DNA of 64,000 bases from Chelatococcus sp. HY11 (GCF_018398335.1 NZ_JAHBRX010000001.1:248001-312000), one strand, 5' to 3'. Counted from the stretch's first letter, positions 52,999-61,934 are shown. Program-made: numbers and translations. Notes: generated from the sequence alone by a model not told the origin.

Positions 52999-53253
52999 TC
53001 ATTGCGATGTGCCGACCACTTCGAATTCAAAGTCCTGCTGATTGCATTGCTCGCAGACGATGTTGAGCGCCTGGGGGATATTGGCGGCCTGTAGTTGTTC
53101 CTGTGAGGGCAGGAGGTCGTCGTAGGGCTCAATAGCGATCCCGCGCTCGTTGATGATATGGCAGTGCTTGCAGACGGCATAGTACCGAACTGACGTTGCA
53201 CTCAGCTGGTCCGCGGTTAACGGCGGGATGTTTGAGATCTCGATATGGGCCAT
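52999..53253 (-). CDS. Small zinc-ribbon-like protein on the opposite strand
   Basis: 84 residues: MAHIEISNIPPLTADQLSAT, then CKHC and CEQC 43 residues later, a two-knuckle zinc-ribbon pattern, ending QQDFEFEVVGTSQ. It is the only leftward gene in the rightward middle region and has its own probable promoter near 53270, which fits a moron (accessory gene expressed in the lysogen). Function unknown. Confidence 0.65.
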   Translation of the reverse strand: MAHIEISNIPPLTADQLSATSVRYYAVCKHCHIINERGIAIEPYDDLLPSQEQLQAANIPQALNIVCEQCNQQDFEFEVVGTSQ

Positions 53254-53467
53254 CGTTTCTCTCCATAAATGTTCCCTATTTGTTCACGTTGAGATTGCTG
53301 AGTCAACCCACGGTCATTCCCGGACTGCCTCTGGCGCTCGCCGCTATGCCGCCGGCCCAGGTGACGTGCCGCACGATGCGCGGCCGCCGTCGCCGACCCT
53401 CGGAGACAAATCCGACCGGATCGGGTTCCTAGGCCGATCACGACGGGACAAAGGCCGGGGATTATTC

Positions 53468-53555
53468 GGGAAGGCGCCAAAGCCGGAGAGTTGGGGCGGG
53501 CTGTAAACCCGCTGCCTTTGTTGCTGAGTAGGTTCGACTCCTACCCTTCCCACCA
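53468..53555 (+). tRNA. Phage tRNA-Tyr (GTA anticodon)
   Basis: 88-nt type-II tRNA: acceptor GGGAAGG/CCTTCCC, D stem CCAA/TTGG, anticodon stem GCGGG/CCCGC with loop CTGTAAA (anticodon GTA), a long variable arm as expected for Tyr, T stem GTAGG/CCTAC, and encoded ACCA. Position 8 is C and the D stem is unusual, so some scanners may score it low. Confidence 0.88.
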
Positions 53556-53705
53556 GTTCAGCGCGGCAGTAACCGGGGCGGATTGCCCACACGGCGAGCC
53601 CGCGCCTGGTGCGGTGACACGGTGATCAGCATGCCGTGGGTGCCCGCCTGATCAGGGCATTTCACTTTGCGAGGGGTTGCTGGCCTCGCCCGCACCACCT
53701 CATCA

Positions 53706-53781
53706 GCCGCCGTAGCTCAGCTGGAAGAGCAGTCCCTTTGTACGGCACAGGTCGCGGGTTCGATTCCTGCCGGCGGCTCCA
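53706..53781 (+). tRNA. Phage tRNA-Thr (TGT anticodon)
   Basis: 76 nt: acceptor GCCGCCG/CGGCGGC, D stem GCTC/GAGC, anticodon stem GTCCC/GGCAC with one C-C mismatch, loop TTTGTAC (anticodon TGT), T stem GCGGG/CCTGC with loop TTCGATT, discriminator T and encoded CCA. The second phage tRNA, 150 nt after the first. Confidence 0.88.
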
Positions 53782-53795
53782 ATCATAGGAATATC

Positions 53796-53918
53796 ATGGG
53801 CAAAAAGATGCTTGCCGCTGGCGCCATCATCGGGCTGGCGCTGATCGCTGTCGGCGAAATCCTATGGCGCATCATCCTCCCGACCATCGGGCTTCTCTGG
53901 TGGTTCGGGGTGCTGTGA
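53796..53918 (+). CDS. Very small membrane protein
   Basis: 40 residues, MGKKMLAAGAIIGLALIAVG then EILWRIILPTIGLLWWFGVL, essentially one or two membrane helices with a Lys-Lys cytoplasmic start. ATG 53796 lies 15 nt after the tRNA-Thr. No family recognised. Confidence 0.55.
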   Translation: MGKKMLAAGAIIGLALIAVGEILWRIILPTIGLLWWFGVL

Positions 53919-54007
53919 TGCACGCCGTCACGATCGCCTTTTGGGTGCACGCCATTCATTGCATGTGGGTTAGCGTGTTCGGTACCTGATCGCCGCAAGG
54001 CGACCCT

Positions 54008-54048
54008 CGGCCGGGTCGAGCGCCTCGTTGCGCTCCCCGGCCGTTTTT
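54008..54048 (+). terminator. Strong intrinsic terminator before the late operon
   Basis: Stem CGGCCGGG / CCCGGCCG (54008-54043) extended inward by GAGCGC/GCGCTC and followed by TTTTT. It separates the tRNA/small-gene region from HNH-terminase, 14 nt before the HNH start. Confidence 0.82.
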
Positions 54049-54061
54049 GTGAGGGCGATCA

Positions 54062-54352
54062 ATGGCGGACGATCGACGGCCATGGCGCGGCCTCTACAAG
54101 ACGGCCGCATGGCGCCAGCTGCGTCTCTCCTGCCTCGCTGCCCACCCGCTGTGCGTGATGTGCGAGGAGGTTGGCGACGTCACTCCGGCTGACACTGTGG
54201 ATCACAAGATCCCCCATCGCGGCGACACCGCGCTGTTCTTCGATCCGGGCAACCTGCAGAGCCTCTGCAAGCGGTGTCACGACAGCCACAAGAAGCGAAT
54301 CGAGAACGGTCAGATCGTCACCGCGACCGGCCTCGACGGCTGGCCGATATAG
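54062..54352 (+). CDS. Phage HNH endonuclease
   Basis: 96 residues with an HNH site: CVMC zinc knuckle, DHKIPHRGD (first His), FFDPGNLQSLCKRCHDSHKK (Asn and last His, second CxxC). GAGGG before the ATG. In HK97-like phages an HNH protein next to the terminase stimulates cos cleavage, and its position here directly before terS fits that role. Confidence 0.92.
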   Translation: MADDRRPWRGLYKTAAWRQLRLSCLAAHPLCVMCEEVGDVTPADTVDHKIPHRGDTALFFDPGNLQSLCKRCHDSHKKRIENGQIVTATGLDGWPI

Positions 54353-54528
54353 TTTCAAACGAAACCAGTCCCCAGTTGGCACGCCAGATAGTTTCACGCG
54401 CAACTATCGACCGTGTCCCATTTTGGGACGGGGAGGGGTGTGTCATATTTCACACACATTTAGGGGCGGGTACCGACTGGGGTGACGACTTCTGAATAAC
54501 CGCAACAAAAAAGGCATTTGAGGACGCC
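54353..54528. other. Hairpin-rich gap between HNH and terS, candidate cos site
   Basis: 176 non-coding bases with GATAGTT/AACTATC (54387-54408), GTCCCA/TGGGAC (54415-54429) and GTGTGT/ACACAC (about 54438-54457). ATAGTTTCA occurs twice (54349 and 54388). The position beside HNH and terS is usual for cos. Confidence 0.45.
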
Positions 54529-54960
54529 ATGGCAACCCGAGGTAGAAAATCGGCCGCCAGCAAGGAAGCTGTGCCGGCGATGCTGCCTGGGCAGAGGCCG
54601 AGGCCTCCAGCGGGCCTCACCGCCAAGCAAAAACGAGAGTGGGGCGCGGTGGTCAACAGGCTGCCGGCGGATTGGTTTACTCGGGAGACACATGCGCTGC
54701 TGGTCCAATATGTCCGGCACGTTGAGCGCGCCGACATCCTTGCGAAGGCGATCGACAAATTCCCGCCGGCTGATCTCGAAACCGAAGACGGCGTCGAGCG
54801 CTACGATAAGCTCACCAAGATGGCCGAACGAGAGGGACGGGCGCTTTCATCGCTCGCCACCCGCATGAGACTGACGCAGCAGTCCAGATACAACGCGAAG
54901 AACGCGAACACCGGCGCCGAAAAGGCAGGCACGGCATCAACGAAGCCTTGGGAGAGCTGA
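54529..54960 (+). CDS. Phage terminase small subunit, P27 family
   Basis: 143 residues: MATRGRKSAASKEAVPAMLP, then LTAKQKREWGAVVNRLPADW and DKLTKMAEREGRALSSLATR with RLTQQSRYNAKNAN, the P27-type terminase small subunit pattern. It binds the packaging site and the large subunit. Its stop overlaps the terL start by 1 nt (TGATG). Confidence 0.92.
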   Translation: MATRGRKSAASKEAVPAMLPGQRPRPPAGLTAKQKREWGAVVNRLPADWFTRETHALLVQYVRHVERADILAKAIDKFPPADLETEDGVERYDKLTKMAEREGRALSSLATRMRLTQQSRYNAKNANTGAEKAGTASTKPWES

Positions 54961-56504
54961 TGACGCGCGGTGAACGCAATTGTCGATGGATTGAGAAGCA
55001 CTGTTACATCCCAGAGGGCGCCCACATCGGGCGCCCTGTTCGTTTGAGGCCTTGGCAGAAAGACATCATTCGCGGCATCTATGACAATCCGAGCAACACG
55101 CGCCGCGCGATTGTCAGCCTCGGTCGCAAGAACGCCAAGACGGCCCTTTCCGCCTTCCTCCTGCTACTCCACCTTTGCGGCCCGGAAGCCCGGCCAAACA
55201 GCCAGCTCTATAGCGCGGCCCAGTCGCGAGAGCAGGCATCCGTCATTTTCAACCTGGCGGCCAAGTGCGTCCGGATCTCCGCGAGTCTGCGGGACTATGT
55301 GACAATCAAGGACTCCGGCAAGGAGCTTGTTTGCGGCGAACTGGGCACAAAGTATCGGGCGCTTTCTGCCGATGCCGGTACAGCCTACGGCTTGTCGCCG
55401 ATCTTTATCGTGCATGACGAGCTTGGCCAGGTAAAAGGCCCGCGGTCGGAGCTCTATGAAGCCCTGGAAACCGCCACCGGCGCGCAGGAAAATCCTCTAT
55501 CGATCGTGATCTCGACGCAGGCGGCGACCGATGCGGACCTGCTGTCCGTCCTGATTGACGACGCGATCAAGTCGAACGATCCAAAGATCCGCGTCTTTCT
55601 GTACACGGCGCCGATGAGCATAGACCCGTTTACGGAAGAGGCGGTGAAGATCGCCAACCCCGCCTTCGGCGACTTCCAGAATCCAGCCGAGACGCTGCAG
55701 ATGATGGAAGAAGCGCGGCGCCTTCCGTCTCGCGAGGCAGCATACCGCAATTTGGTCCTCAACCAGAGGGTCGAGTTAAACAGCCCCTTCATGCCGCGTG
55801 CTGTTTGGGAGGCGTGCTCCGCAAAGCCGGACCATGATTTCACCGGTCGCCTGGTGTACGGCGGTCTCGACCTGTCTGAAACGACTGACCTGACAGCGTT
55901 GGTGCTCGTGGCGCCGGCTGGGGGTGGAGCATGGGACGTGGTACCCACGTTCTGGCTGCCGGGCGATGGACTTGCCGAGCGGGCTCGTGCGGATCGGGTT
56001 CCCTATGATGTTTGGGCCGATAGCGGTGCCTTGAACGCTATTCCGGACGCTCGGAGTATCGAATACGACTATATCGCGCGGTATCTGCGAGGTGTATTCG
56101 ACCGCTACAACGTTCAGAAGATCGCATTCGACCGCTACAACTTCCGTCACTTCCGCCCTTGCTTGATCCGGGCTGGCTTCTCTGAAGATGAGATCGAGCA
56201 ACGCTTCGCCGAGTTCGGCCAAGGCTTCGTCTCCATGTCTCCAGCGTTGCGGGCGCTCGAGACGTTGGCGGTCAATCAGAAGCTGAGGCACGGCGGGCAC
56301 CCCGTGCTCAACATGTGCGCGGCGAACGCTATCGCGAAGCCGGATGATGCCGGTAACCGCAAACTGACTAAGGCGCAGAGCCGCGGTCGTATCGACGGAA
56401 TGGTTAGTCTGGCCATGGCGGTCGGAGTGGCTAGCGAGTTCGTCGAAGAATCTGCGCCAGCGACATCTCCCTGGGACGATCCCAGCTACTCTTTGGTGGC
56501 CTGA
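54960..56504 (+). CDS. Phage terminase large subunit
   Basis: 514 residues. Packaging ATPase with variant Walker A SLGRKNAKTALSA (about 53-65), Walker B IFIVHDELGQ (about 147) and adenine-contact RPWQKDIIRGIYD. The C-terminal RNase-H-like nuclease has GGLDLSETTDLTALVLV (first Asp) and FDRYNFRHFRP, and a third acidic site near QSRGRIDGMVSLAMAV. ATG 54960 is supported by GGAGAG; an upstream TTG is less likely. It moves DNA into the prohead through the portal. Confidence 0.95.
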   Translation: MTRGERNCRWIEKHCYIPEGAHIGRPVRLRPWQKDIIRGIYDNPSNTRRAIVSLGRKNAKTALSAFLLLLHLCGPEARPNSQLYSAAQSREQASVIFNLAAKCVRISASLRDYVTIKDSGKELVCGELGTKYRALSADAGTAYGLSPIFIVHDELGQVKGPRSELYEALETATGAQENPLSIVISTQAATDADLLSVLIDDAIKSNDPKIRVFLYTAPMSIDPFTEEAVKIANPAFGDFQNPAETLQMMEEARRLPSREAAYRNLVLNQRVELNSPFMPRAVWEACSAKPDHDFTGRLVYGGLDLSETTDLTALVLVAPAGGGAWDVVPTFWLPGDGLAERARADRVPYDVWADSGALNAIPDARSIEYDYIARYLRGVFDRYNVQKIAFDRYNFRHFRPCLIRAGFSEDEIEQRFAEFGQGFVSMSPALRALETLAVNQKLRHGGHPVLNMCAANAIAKPDDAGNRKLTKAQSRGRIDGMVSLAMAVGVASEFVEESAPATSPWDDPSYSLVA

Positions 56505-57754
56505 TGAAGATATTTGGATATGAGCTTCGTCGGGTGAGCTCCAACGAGCAGCGGTCGACGGTGACGGTGAGCGCCCCTTATGGGGAGTTCATAGAATTCT
56601 TCGGCGTCAGGCCCGTGGACATGCCGAATGTGACCACGGACAGCGCCCTCACTGTTCCGGCCGTTCTTGCAGCGGTCACCTTCCTGTCGCGGACGTTGGC
56701 AGCTTTGCCGCTACATGCCTACCGCTCCACCAAAGACGGCGCTGAGCGTCTTTCCGGCAAGATCCACACTGTCGTTCATGACGCGCCGAACGACAACATG
56801 GATAGCTTCAAATTCCGCCAGTACCTCTGGCAACAGGTTTTTACCGGTGGCCGGGGGCTTGCATGGATAGAGCGGACCCCGCAGGGCATCGAGGCCCTTT
56901 GGCCCCTCGATCCTGTGGCGACGACTATCAGTCGGGCGGCTGGGGTGACGACTTATACCTGTGACGGCAAGCAGTACCCGTCTGCTGACGTGATCGATGT
57001 CCCATTCATGTTGAAGCACGACGGGCTGTCGCATTACGGCCCGATCGACCGGGCGAGTAGCGCAATCCAGCAAGCCCTGGCAATGGCTGACTACGGCAAG
57101 AACTTCTTTGCTGGGGGAGGCGTACCGCCGCTGGCGCTTACCGGCCCGGTGCCTGCTGGCGACGAGGCCATGCAACGAGCGCGGCGGGACATCAAGCGCG
57201 TGATAGATGCCGCCAAGGAAAAGCGCGAACCGGTCTTTCCTATCCCGCCAGGGTACGAACTCAAGCCAGTCGGAATTGACCCTGAAAAAGGGCAGATGAC
57301 CGATGCGAGGCGCTTCCAGGTCGAGGAGATCGCCAGAGGCTGGCAATTGCCGCCTGTGTTTCTGCAGGATCTAACTCGGGCCACCTTCACTAACGCTGAG
57401 CAGCAGGATCTTCATCTCGTCAAGCATTTGATCGGCCAATGGGCCGGCGCCTTGGAAGGCGAGATGAACCTGAAGATGTTCGGCCGCGGTCGTGGAAATC
57501 GGTATGTCGAGCACAACCTGGACGGATTGATGCGCGGTGATTTCACGTCGCGAATGACCGGGTACGCCACTGCCGTACAGAACGGAATCCGATCCCCTGA
57601 CGAAGTAAGGGCGCTGGAAAACCTGCCAGCACATGGCGGCTGGGCTGCAAAGCTGCACATTCAGGGCGCCACGGTGCCACTGGGTGAGCAAGTAACGGGT
57701 GGCGAGGATCCGCCCGCAAACGATAACAGCGGCTCTGAGGCGGAAGCGGCATGA
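56504..57754 (+). CDS. Phage portal protein, HK97 family
   Basis: 416 residues with DSALTVPAVLAAVTFLSRTL, VVHDAPNDNMDSFKFRQYLW, the stem region MQRARRDIKRVIDAAKEKRE, and FQVEEIARGWQLPPVFLQDL with THNAEQQDLH-like contact (FTNAEQQDLHLVKH). Forms the dodecameric DNA gate and adapter for terminase. Start overlaps the terL stop; ends overlapping the protease start. Confidence 0.95.
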   Translation: MKIFGYELRRVSSNEQRSTVTVSAPYGEFIEFFGVRPVDMPNVTTDSALTVPAVLAAVTFLSRTLAALPLHAYRSTKDGAERLSGKIHTVVHDAPNDNMDSFKFRQYLWQQVFTGGRGLAWIERTPQGIEALWPLDPVATTISRAAGVTTYTCDGKQYPSADVIDVPFMLKHDGLSHYGPIDRASSAIQQALAMADYGKNFFAGGGVPPLALTGPVPAGDEAMQRARRDIKRVIDAAKEKREPVFPIPPGYELKPVGIDPEKGQMTDARRFQVEEIARGWQLPPVFLQDLTRATFTNAEQQDLHLVKHLIGQWAGALEGEMNLKMFGRGRGNRYVEHNLDGLMRGDFTSRMTGYATAVQNGIRSPDEVRALENLPAHGGWAAKLHIQGATVPLGEQVTGGEDPPANDNSGSEAEAA

Positions 57755-58359
57755 CAGAATTCGAGAAGAGAGGCGGCACGCTCGGTGTCGAGGCGCGGGA
57801 TGATGACAGCAAGCGGACCCTGATTGGATACGCCGCGGTTTTCAACAGCGACACAACGATCGGGGATTACTTCGTGGAGCGCATTGCGCCCGGAGCATTC
57901 GACGCCGCCTTGAACGCTGATGTGCGCGCCCTTGTGAACCATGACACGGGGCGGGTGGTTGGCCGGACGAAATCAGGTACGCTTCGGTTGTCGGCGGATA
58001 GCCGCGGCCTGCGGGTCGAGATCGACGTTCCGGACACGGTCGATGGTCGCGATCTTTGGACCCTGGTCCAGCGTGGCGATATCTCGGGCATGTCGTTTGG
58101 ATTCAGCGTGACCAAACAAGAGTGGGACGAATCCGGCGACAGGCCGGTCCGCACCATTTTGGGCGTCGACCTGTTTGAGGTCAGCGCCGTCGCTTTTCCG
58201 GCGTACGACGACACAAGCTTGGCGATGCGATCGCTTGAAGCGATCCGAACAGACGGCGAGCGCCGGCGTAGCAACGCGACCGCAGCGCGTAGACGCATCG
58301 CAGAGCGCAAAGCTCACATGGAACAGTCAATTCGGGGCATCCGGCAGGAAGCGCCCTAA
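57751..58359 (+). CDS. HK97-family prohead protease
   Basis: 202 residues. Herpes/HK97-type serine protease with His in VRALVNHDTGRVVGRT and Ser in GDISGMSFGFSV, plus LIGYAAVFNSDTTIGDYFVE. It cuts the delta scaffolding part of the capsid protein during maturation. ATGA overlap with portal. Confidence 0.95.
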   Translation: MTEFEKRGGTLGVEARDDDSKRTLIGYAAVFNSDTTIGDYFVERIAPGAFDAALNADVRALVNHDTGRVVGRTKSGTLRLSADSRGLRVEIDVPDTVDGRDLWTLVQRGDISGMSFGFSVTKQEWDESGDRPVRTILGVDLFEVSAVAFPAYDDTSLAMRSLEAIRTDGERRRSNATAARRRIAERKAHMEQSIRGIRQEAP

Positions 58360-58407
58360 TCACCCGGCGACGCCGGAGGGCGGGAGCCTCCTGCCAGAAA
58401 CCACAGC

Positions 58408-58429
58408 AGCCCGCTTAGCGGGCTTTTTT
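58408..58429 (+). terminator. Intrinsic terminator between protease and capsid genes
   Basis: AGCCCGC-TTA-GCGGGCT followed by TTTTT, ending 8 nt before the capsid ATG. Its place inside a late operon is odd. It may be read through, or may separate the protease message from a capsid transcript made from its own promoter. Confidence 0.78.
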
Positions 58430-58436
58430 ATTGGGT

Positions 58437-59723
58437 ATGTCAATGTCCCTTACTGAAATGCAGCAGAAGCGCGGCGAACTGGTTACTCAGGCCCGTGAAG
58501 CTCTCGATGCGATCAAGACGAACACCGACGAGGCTCGAGCCAATGAGCTTGAGGGCCGCCATGACAGGATCATGGCGGATCTTGACAGGCTCGATCGCAA
58601 TATCGAGCGCGAAATGCGGGTAGCTGAGGCTGAACAACGTCAGTCGGATGCAGCCGAGGCCGAGCGGCGCGCCCGTCGCCCGACTGGCCGTGACGTTGAG
58701 GCTCCCGGCCGCTCTGACGCTGCTCCACTGGAGTATCGTCAGGTCTTTCACAAGTTCCTCGCCGTTGGCGGTGATCCGTCCGAACTGACGTCGGAAGAGC
58801 GCGCCGTTCTTCGCCGTGGCGCTGAGGCAAAGGCTGAGTTCCGCGCTCAGACTGCCGGCGCGACGACTGCCGGCGGCTTCACGGTCCCGACCGAGCTTGC
58901 CGGCTTCATAATCAAGACGATGAAGGCCTGGGGGCCGATGTACGATGAGGACATCTGCACCGTCCTCAACACGGCAAGCGGCAACCCGATCAAGATCCCG
59001 ACCGTCGATGACACCGCCGTCACTGCTGAGAAGCATACGGAAGCGACGGCCCTCACTGACGACGGCGGCAAGGACGTCACCTTCGGGCAGAAGTCGCTTG
59101 ATGCCTACGTCTACGATACCGAGTTCATTCGCTTCTCCATGGAGCTGGCACAGGATTCGATCTTCAACGTCGAATCCCTGCTGGGTGACCTGCTCGGTGA
59201 GCGCCTTGGCCGCCTGGCTAACAGGGAGTTGACTGTCGGCGACGGCGCTGGCGATCCCAACGGCATCGTCACGGCGTCGAGCCTCGGCAAGACTGCCACC
59301 GCAACCGCAGCGATCGCCAGCGACGAGATCATCGATCTTCTTCACTCGGTGAATTCGGCCTATCGCCGCTCCCCGAAGTCCCGCTTCATGTTCGCGGATA
59401 CGACCCTGGCGGCGATCCGTAAGCTGAAGGACGGCCAGGGCAATTACCTTTGGGCCATGGGCGATATCACCACGGGCGAGCCCAGCACGCTGCTCGGCTA
59501 CCGCTACAGCATCAATGACGACATGGATGCGCTCGCGGCGGCCAAAAAGGTCATGCTTTTCGGCGATTTCAGCAAGTATTTTGTACGAAAGGTCGGATCT
59601 CCCGTCATTGGCGTCCTTCGTGAGCGCTTCTGGCCGGATCTCGGCATCGCTGGCCTCATCCGCTTCGACGGTGAGCTTGGCGACACTGCTGCGGTGAAGC
59701 ACCTCATCACCGCCGCTTCGTAA
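58437..59723 (+). CDS. Major capsid protein, HK97 fold
   Basis: 428 residues. The first ~110 residues are a charged coiled delta/scaffold domain (MQQKRGELVTQAREALDAIK, NEMRVAEAEQRQSD-like) which the prohead protease would remove. The HK97-fold core starts around AGATTAGGFTVPTELAGFII, with PTVDDTAVTAEKHTEATALT, FSMELAQDSIFNVESLLGDL and LLGYRYSINDDM. ATG 58437 and 58443 are both possible, and neither has a strong ribosome site because the terminator hairpin occupies the leader. Confidence 0.95.
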   Translation: MSMSLTEMQQKRGELVTQAREALDAIKTNTDEARANELEGRHDRIMADLDRLDRNIEREMRVAEAEQRQSDAAEAERRARRPTGRDVEAPGRSDAAPLEYRQVFHKFLAVGGDPSELTSEERAVLRRGAEAKAEFRAQTAGATTAGGFTVPTELAGFIIKTMKAWGPMYDEDICTVLNTASGNPIKIPTVDDTAVTAEKHTEATALTDDGGKDVTFGQKSLDAYVYDTEFIRFSMELAQDSIFNVESLLGDLLGERLGRLANRELTVGDGAGDPNGIVTASSLGKTATATAAIASDEIIDLLHSVNSAYRRSPKSRFMFADTTLAAIRKLKDGQGNYLWAMGDITTGEPSTLLGYRYSINDDMDALAAAKKVMLFGDFSKYFVRKVGSPVIGVLRERFWPDLGIAGLIRFDGELGDTAAVKHLITAAS

Positions 59724-59774
59724 CCAACGTTGGCGCCGTACATCGCGGCGCCAACCCCTACCGAGGTGATCCCC

Positions 59775-59957
59775 ATGAAGATCAAGATGCTCGTCGGCAT
59801 CGCCGGCACTGACTTCGCTTTGTCTCCCGATGAGGAGACGGATCGCTTCTCGACCAAAGAGGCGACGCGCATGATTGAGGCCGGATTTGCCGTCCCGGTC
59901 GCTGACGAGAAGGTCGAGCGCGCCACAAAGAAGCCAGCGCCCGAAAAGCGAGGCTAG
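59775..59957 (+). CDS. Small phage structural-region protein
   Basis: 60 residues, MKIKMLVGIAGTDFALSPDE followed by TKEATRMIEAGFAVPVADEK and a basic tail. Typical of small proteins encoded between capsid and connector genes. GAGGTGAT lies before the ATG. Function unknown. Confidence 0.75.
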   Translation: MKIKMLVGIAGTDFALSPDEETDRFSTKEATRMIEAGFAVPVADEKVERATKKPAPEKRG

Positions 59958-59958
59958 T

Positions 59959-60585
59959 ATGTGGTATCCCGCGACTGTCATAGAAGCCCCGGAAGGCACG
60001 GCCCCGCTCACGCTCGATCAGGCCAAGCGTCAGTGTGGCATTCCGCTGAGCCGAACGGACCTGGATGACACGCTCACGTTGCTGATCATGGCCGCGCGGG
60101 ATCATGTCGAGCGCTATTGCGCCGTCAGAGTGCCATCCCAGAGGCTGAGAGTGAAGTGCGATAGGTTCGGCGATTTCGAACGTGTTCCTGTCGCGCCGGT
60201 GCAGTCTGTGGCCTCGATCAGCTATAGGGACGCTGATGGAGTTGTGCAGACGCTGGATCCGACACGGTACGAGCTCCGCAACGACGATCTCACGGTCTCG
60301 ATTGTCCCGGCTTTCGGTGTGCGTTGGCCGGTAATCCAATCCGGCTCGCGCATCACCGTTGATGCTGTTGCAGGCTACGTCACGGCGCCGCCGGCACTGT
60401 CCTCTGCAATGCTTCTACTAGTTCGATCGCAGTATGGCCTGACCGGCTCCGATGTGAATCTGAAGAAGAAGGTCGTCGAGGGCATTGGCTCCCGCGAATG
60501 GGACATGACTGGATCGGTTGACGCGATCACGCGCCAAGCTGTTGCCAATTTTCTCGAGCCCTTTCGCTGTTGGCCACTGCTGTGA
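59959..60585 (+). CDS. Head-tail connector protein (gp6-like)
   Basis: 208 residues: LTLDQAKRQCGIPLSRTDLD, DDTLTLLIMAARDHVERYCA (the helical gp6-type core), then a beta insert and VVEGIGSREWDMTGSVDAIT at the end. This is the phage gp6/YqbG-like head-tail connector pattern, forming the ring below the portal. Starts 1 nt after the preceding stop. Confidence 0.85.
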   Translation: MWYPATVIEAPEGTAPLTLDQAKRQCGIPLSRTDLDDTLTLLIMAARDHVERYCAVRVPSQRLRVKCDRFGDFERVPVAPVQSVASISYRDADGVVQTLDPTRYELRNDDLTVSIVPAFGVRWPVIQSGSRITVDAVAGYVTAPPALSSAMLLLVRSQYGLTGSDVNLKKKVVEGIGSREWDMTGSVDAITRQAVANFLEPFRCWPLL

Positions 60586-60920
60586 TGACCCCCGATGAAA
60601 TGATCGCCGATCTGGATGCCGCTTTGGCTGCGGATGGCACCGACATCGTCTTCCGGCAGACGCGCAAGGCGCCGACGCCAGATGAAGACACGCCAATTAA
60701 GGGCCATGTCAGAGACACGGGCGCGGTGGAGAGCGGCAACGGCGTGGCCGCGGTTCGCTCGGTCGTGATCATCTCGCCAACCGGCCTGCCTGCTATCCCG
60801 AAGCGCCTCGATCAGATCCTCATTGATGGCAAGGTCCGCACTGTCCAACTGCCGCGCGTCAAGCGGGTAGAGGGTCAGGTGGTACGCATCGAACTCGACT
60901 GCGAAGGCGTGCCAGGCTGA
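60585..60920 (+). CDS. Phage head-closure-like protein
   Basis: 111 residues: MTPDEMIADLDAALAADGTD, then VFRQTRKAPTPDEDTPIKGH and a strand-rich remainder. Overlaps the connector stop (TGATG) and the next start (TGATG). The position equals head-closure/stopper genes in HK97-like phages; sequence similarity is not strong. Confidence 0.72.
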   Translation: MTPDEMIADLDAALAADGTDIVFRQTRKAPTPDEDTPIKGHVRDTGAVESGNGVAAVRSVVIISPTGLPAIPKRLDQILIDGKVRTVQLPRVKRVEGQVVRIELDCEGVPG

Positions 60921-61519
60921 TGGCTGTCAAGGTGAAGGTCGATCCGATCGACCGCGACATTGCTCTTGCACTGTCATCGAGCGTTGGCCCTGAAGCCCGT
61001 AGCAAGATCATCGCCGATTTCGCCCGAGAGGAACTTGCTAAAGCGCAAGTGCAGAATAAGCAGGCCCTCGGTCACGAGACGCCTCACACCGCCTTCGTCG
61101 ACGGCCAGGAAGGCGCCCCCCTCGATAGCGTGAAGCCGGACGGCCGGATCGTCTTCGAATTCGACCTGGTCAACGAGATCTTCGCTTGGATTGGCGAGCA
61201 GCTTGTCCTGCACTCCCCCGTCCTCACGGGCCGCTATCGCGGCTCTCACAAGTTTTATGCGGACGGTGTCGAGATCGAGCCCGGTCTGAACGTGCCGGAT
61301 GCTCAGGAATATGCCTTCGTCAACATCCAGCCCTATGCCCGTAAGATCGAGCGCGGCTTCTCTGAGAAGGCTCCGGACGGCGTCTTTGAGGCTGTCGCCG
61401 CGCTCGCCAATGCCCGCTTCGGCAACATGGCCCGCATCCGCTTCTCATACCGGACTGTTGCCGGATCCACGAAGGATCCGGACACCAGGCAGCCGGCTGT
61501 CATCATCACACTGAGGTAG
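60920..61519 (+). CDS. Phage tail-component protein (gp10/neck-like by position)
   Basis: 199 residues: N-terminal helix DIALALSSSVGPEARSKIIA, then HSPVLTGRYRGSHKFYADGV, a motif common in HK97-gp10-like neck proteins, and AYARKIERGF-like PYARKIERGFSEKAPDGVFE. Predicted tail-completion/neck function. Overlaps the preceding gene by 1 nt. Confidence 0.78.
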   Translation: MAVKVKVDPIDRDIALALSSSVGPEARSKIIADFAREELAKAQVQNKQALGHETPHTAFVDGQEGAPLDSVKPDGRIVFEFDLVNEIFAWIGEQLVLHSPVLTGRYRGSHKFYADGVEIEPGLNVPDAQEYAFVNIQPYARKIERGFSEKAPDGVFEAVAALANARFGNMARIRFSYRTVAGSTKDPDTRQPAVIITLR

Positions 61520-61523
61520 CCGG

Positions 61524-61934
61524 ATGCCCAGCAAAGCAGTCGCCGACGCCGTCGAGGCGCGGCTTTCCGCTCTGTGGACGCGGTGCCCCGTGTTCGACAT
61601 CAACGAAGAGCCAACCGGCCCGGAAGATGGATCCGCCTTCCTGGAGGTCCAGTACCCCGTCGCGAACCGGGGACAGATCACCATCGGAGCGCCGGGCAAC
61701 AACGTCTTTCGCGAGGAAGGCGCCATCCGCTTTGTCCTGCGCACCGATCGTGGCCAAGGGCGCGATACGGCTCTCGCATGGGCTGATGAGCTGGCGATGA
61801 TCTTCCAGGCGAAGCAGTTCGACGGTGTCACCACCTGGGCGCCGTCAGCCCCTACGCTCGATGGCCGGAACTATTCTGACAACTATTTCACCGTGACCTT
61901 CGCGGTTCCCTACTACGCCGACACGCTCGGCTGA
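61524..61934 (+). CDS. Phage tail terminator-like protein
   Basis: 136 residues: AVADAVEARLSALWTRCPVF, NVFREEGAIRFVLRTDRGQG and FTVTFAVPYYADTLG. The pattern matches small tail terminator (DUF4128-like) proteins that cap the tail tube. It lies directly upstream of the tail tube gene. Confidence 0.8.
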   Translation: MPSKAVADAVEARLSALWTRCPVFDINEEPTGPEDGSAFLEVQYPVANRGQITIGAPGNNVFREEGAIRFVLRTDRGQGRDTALAWADELAMIFQAKQFDGVTTWAPSAPTLDGRNYSDNYFTVTFAVPYYADTLG

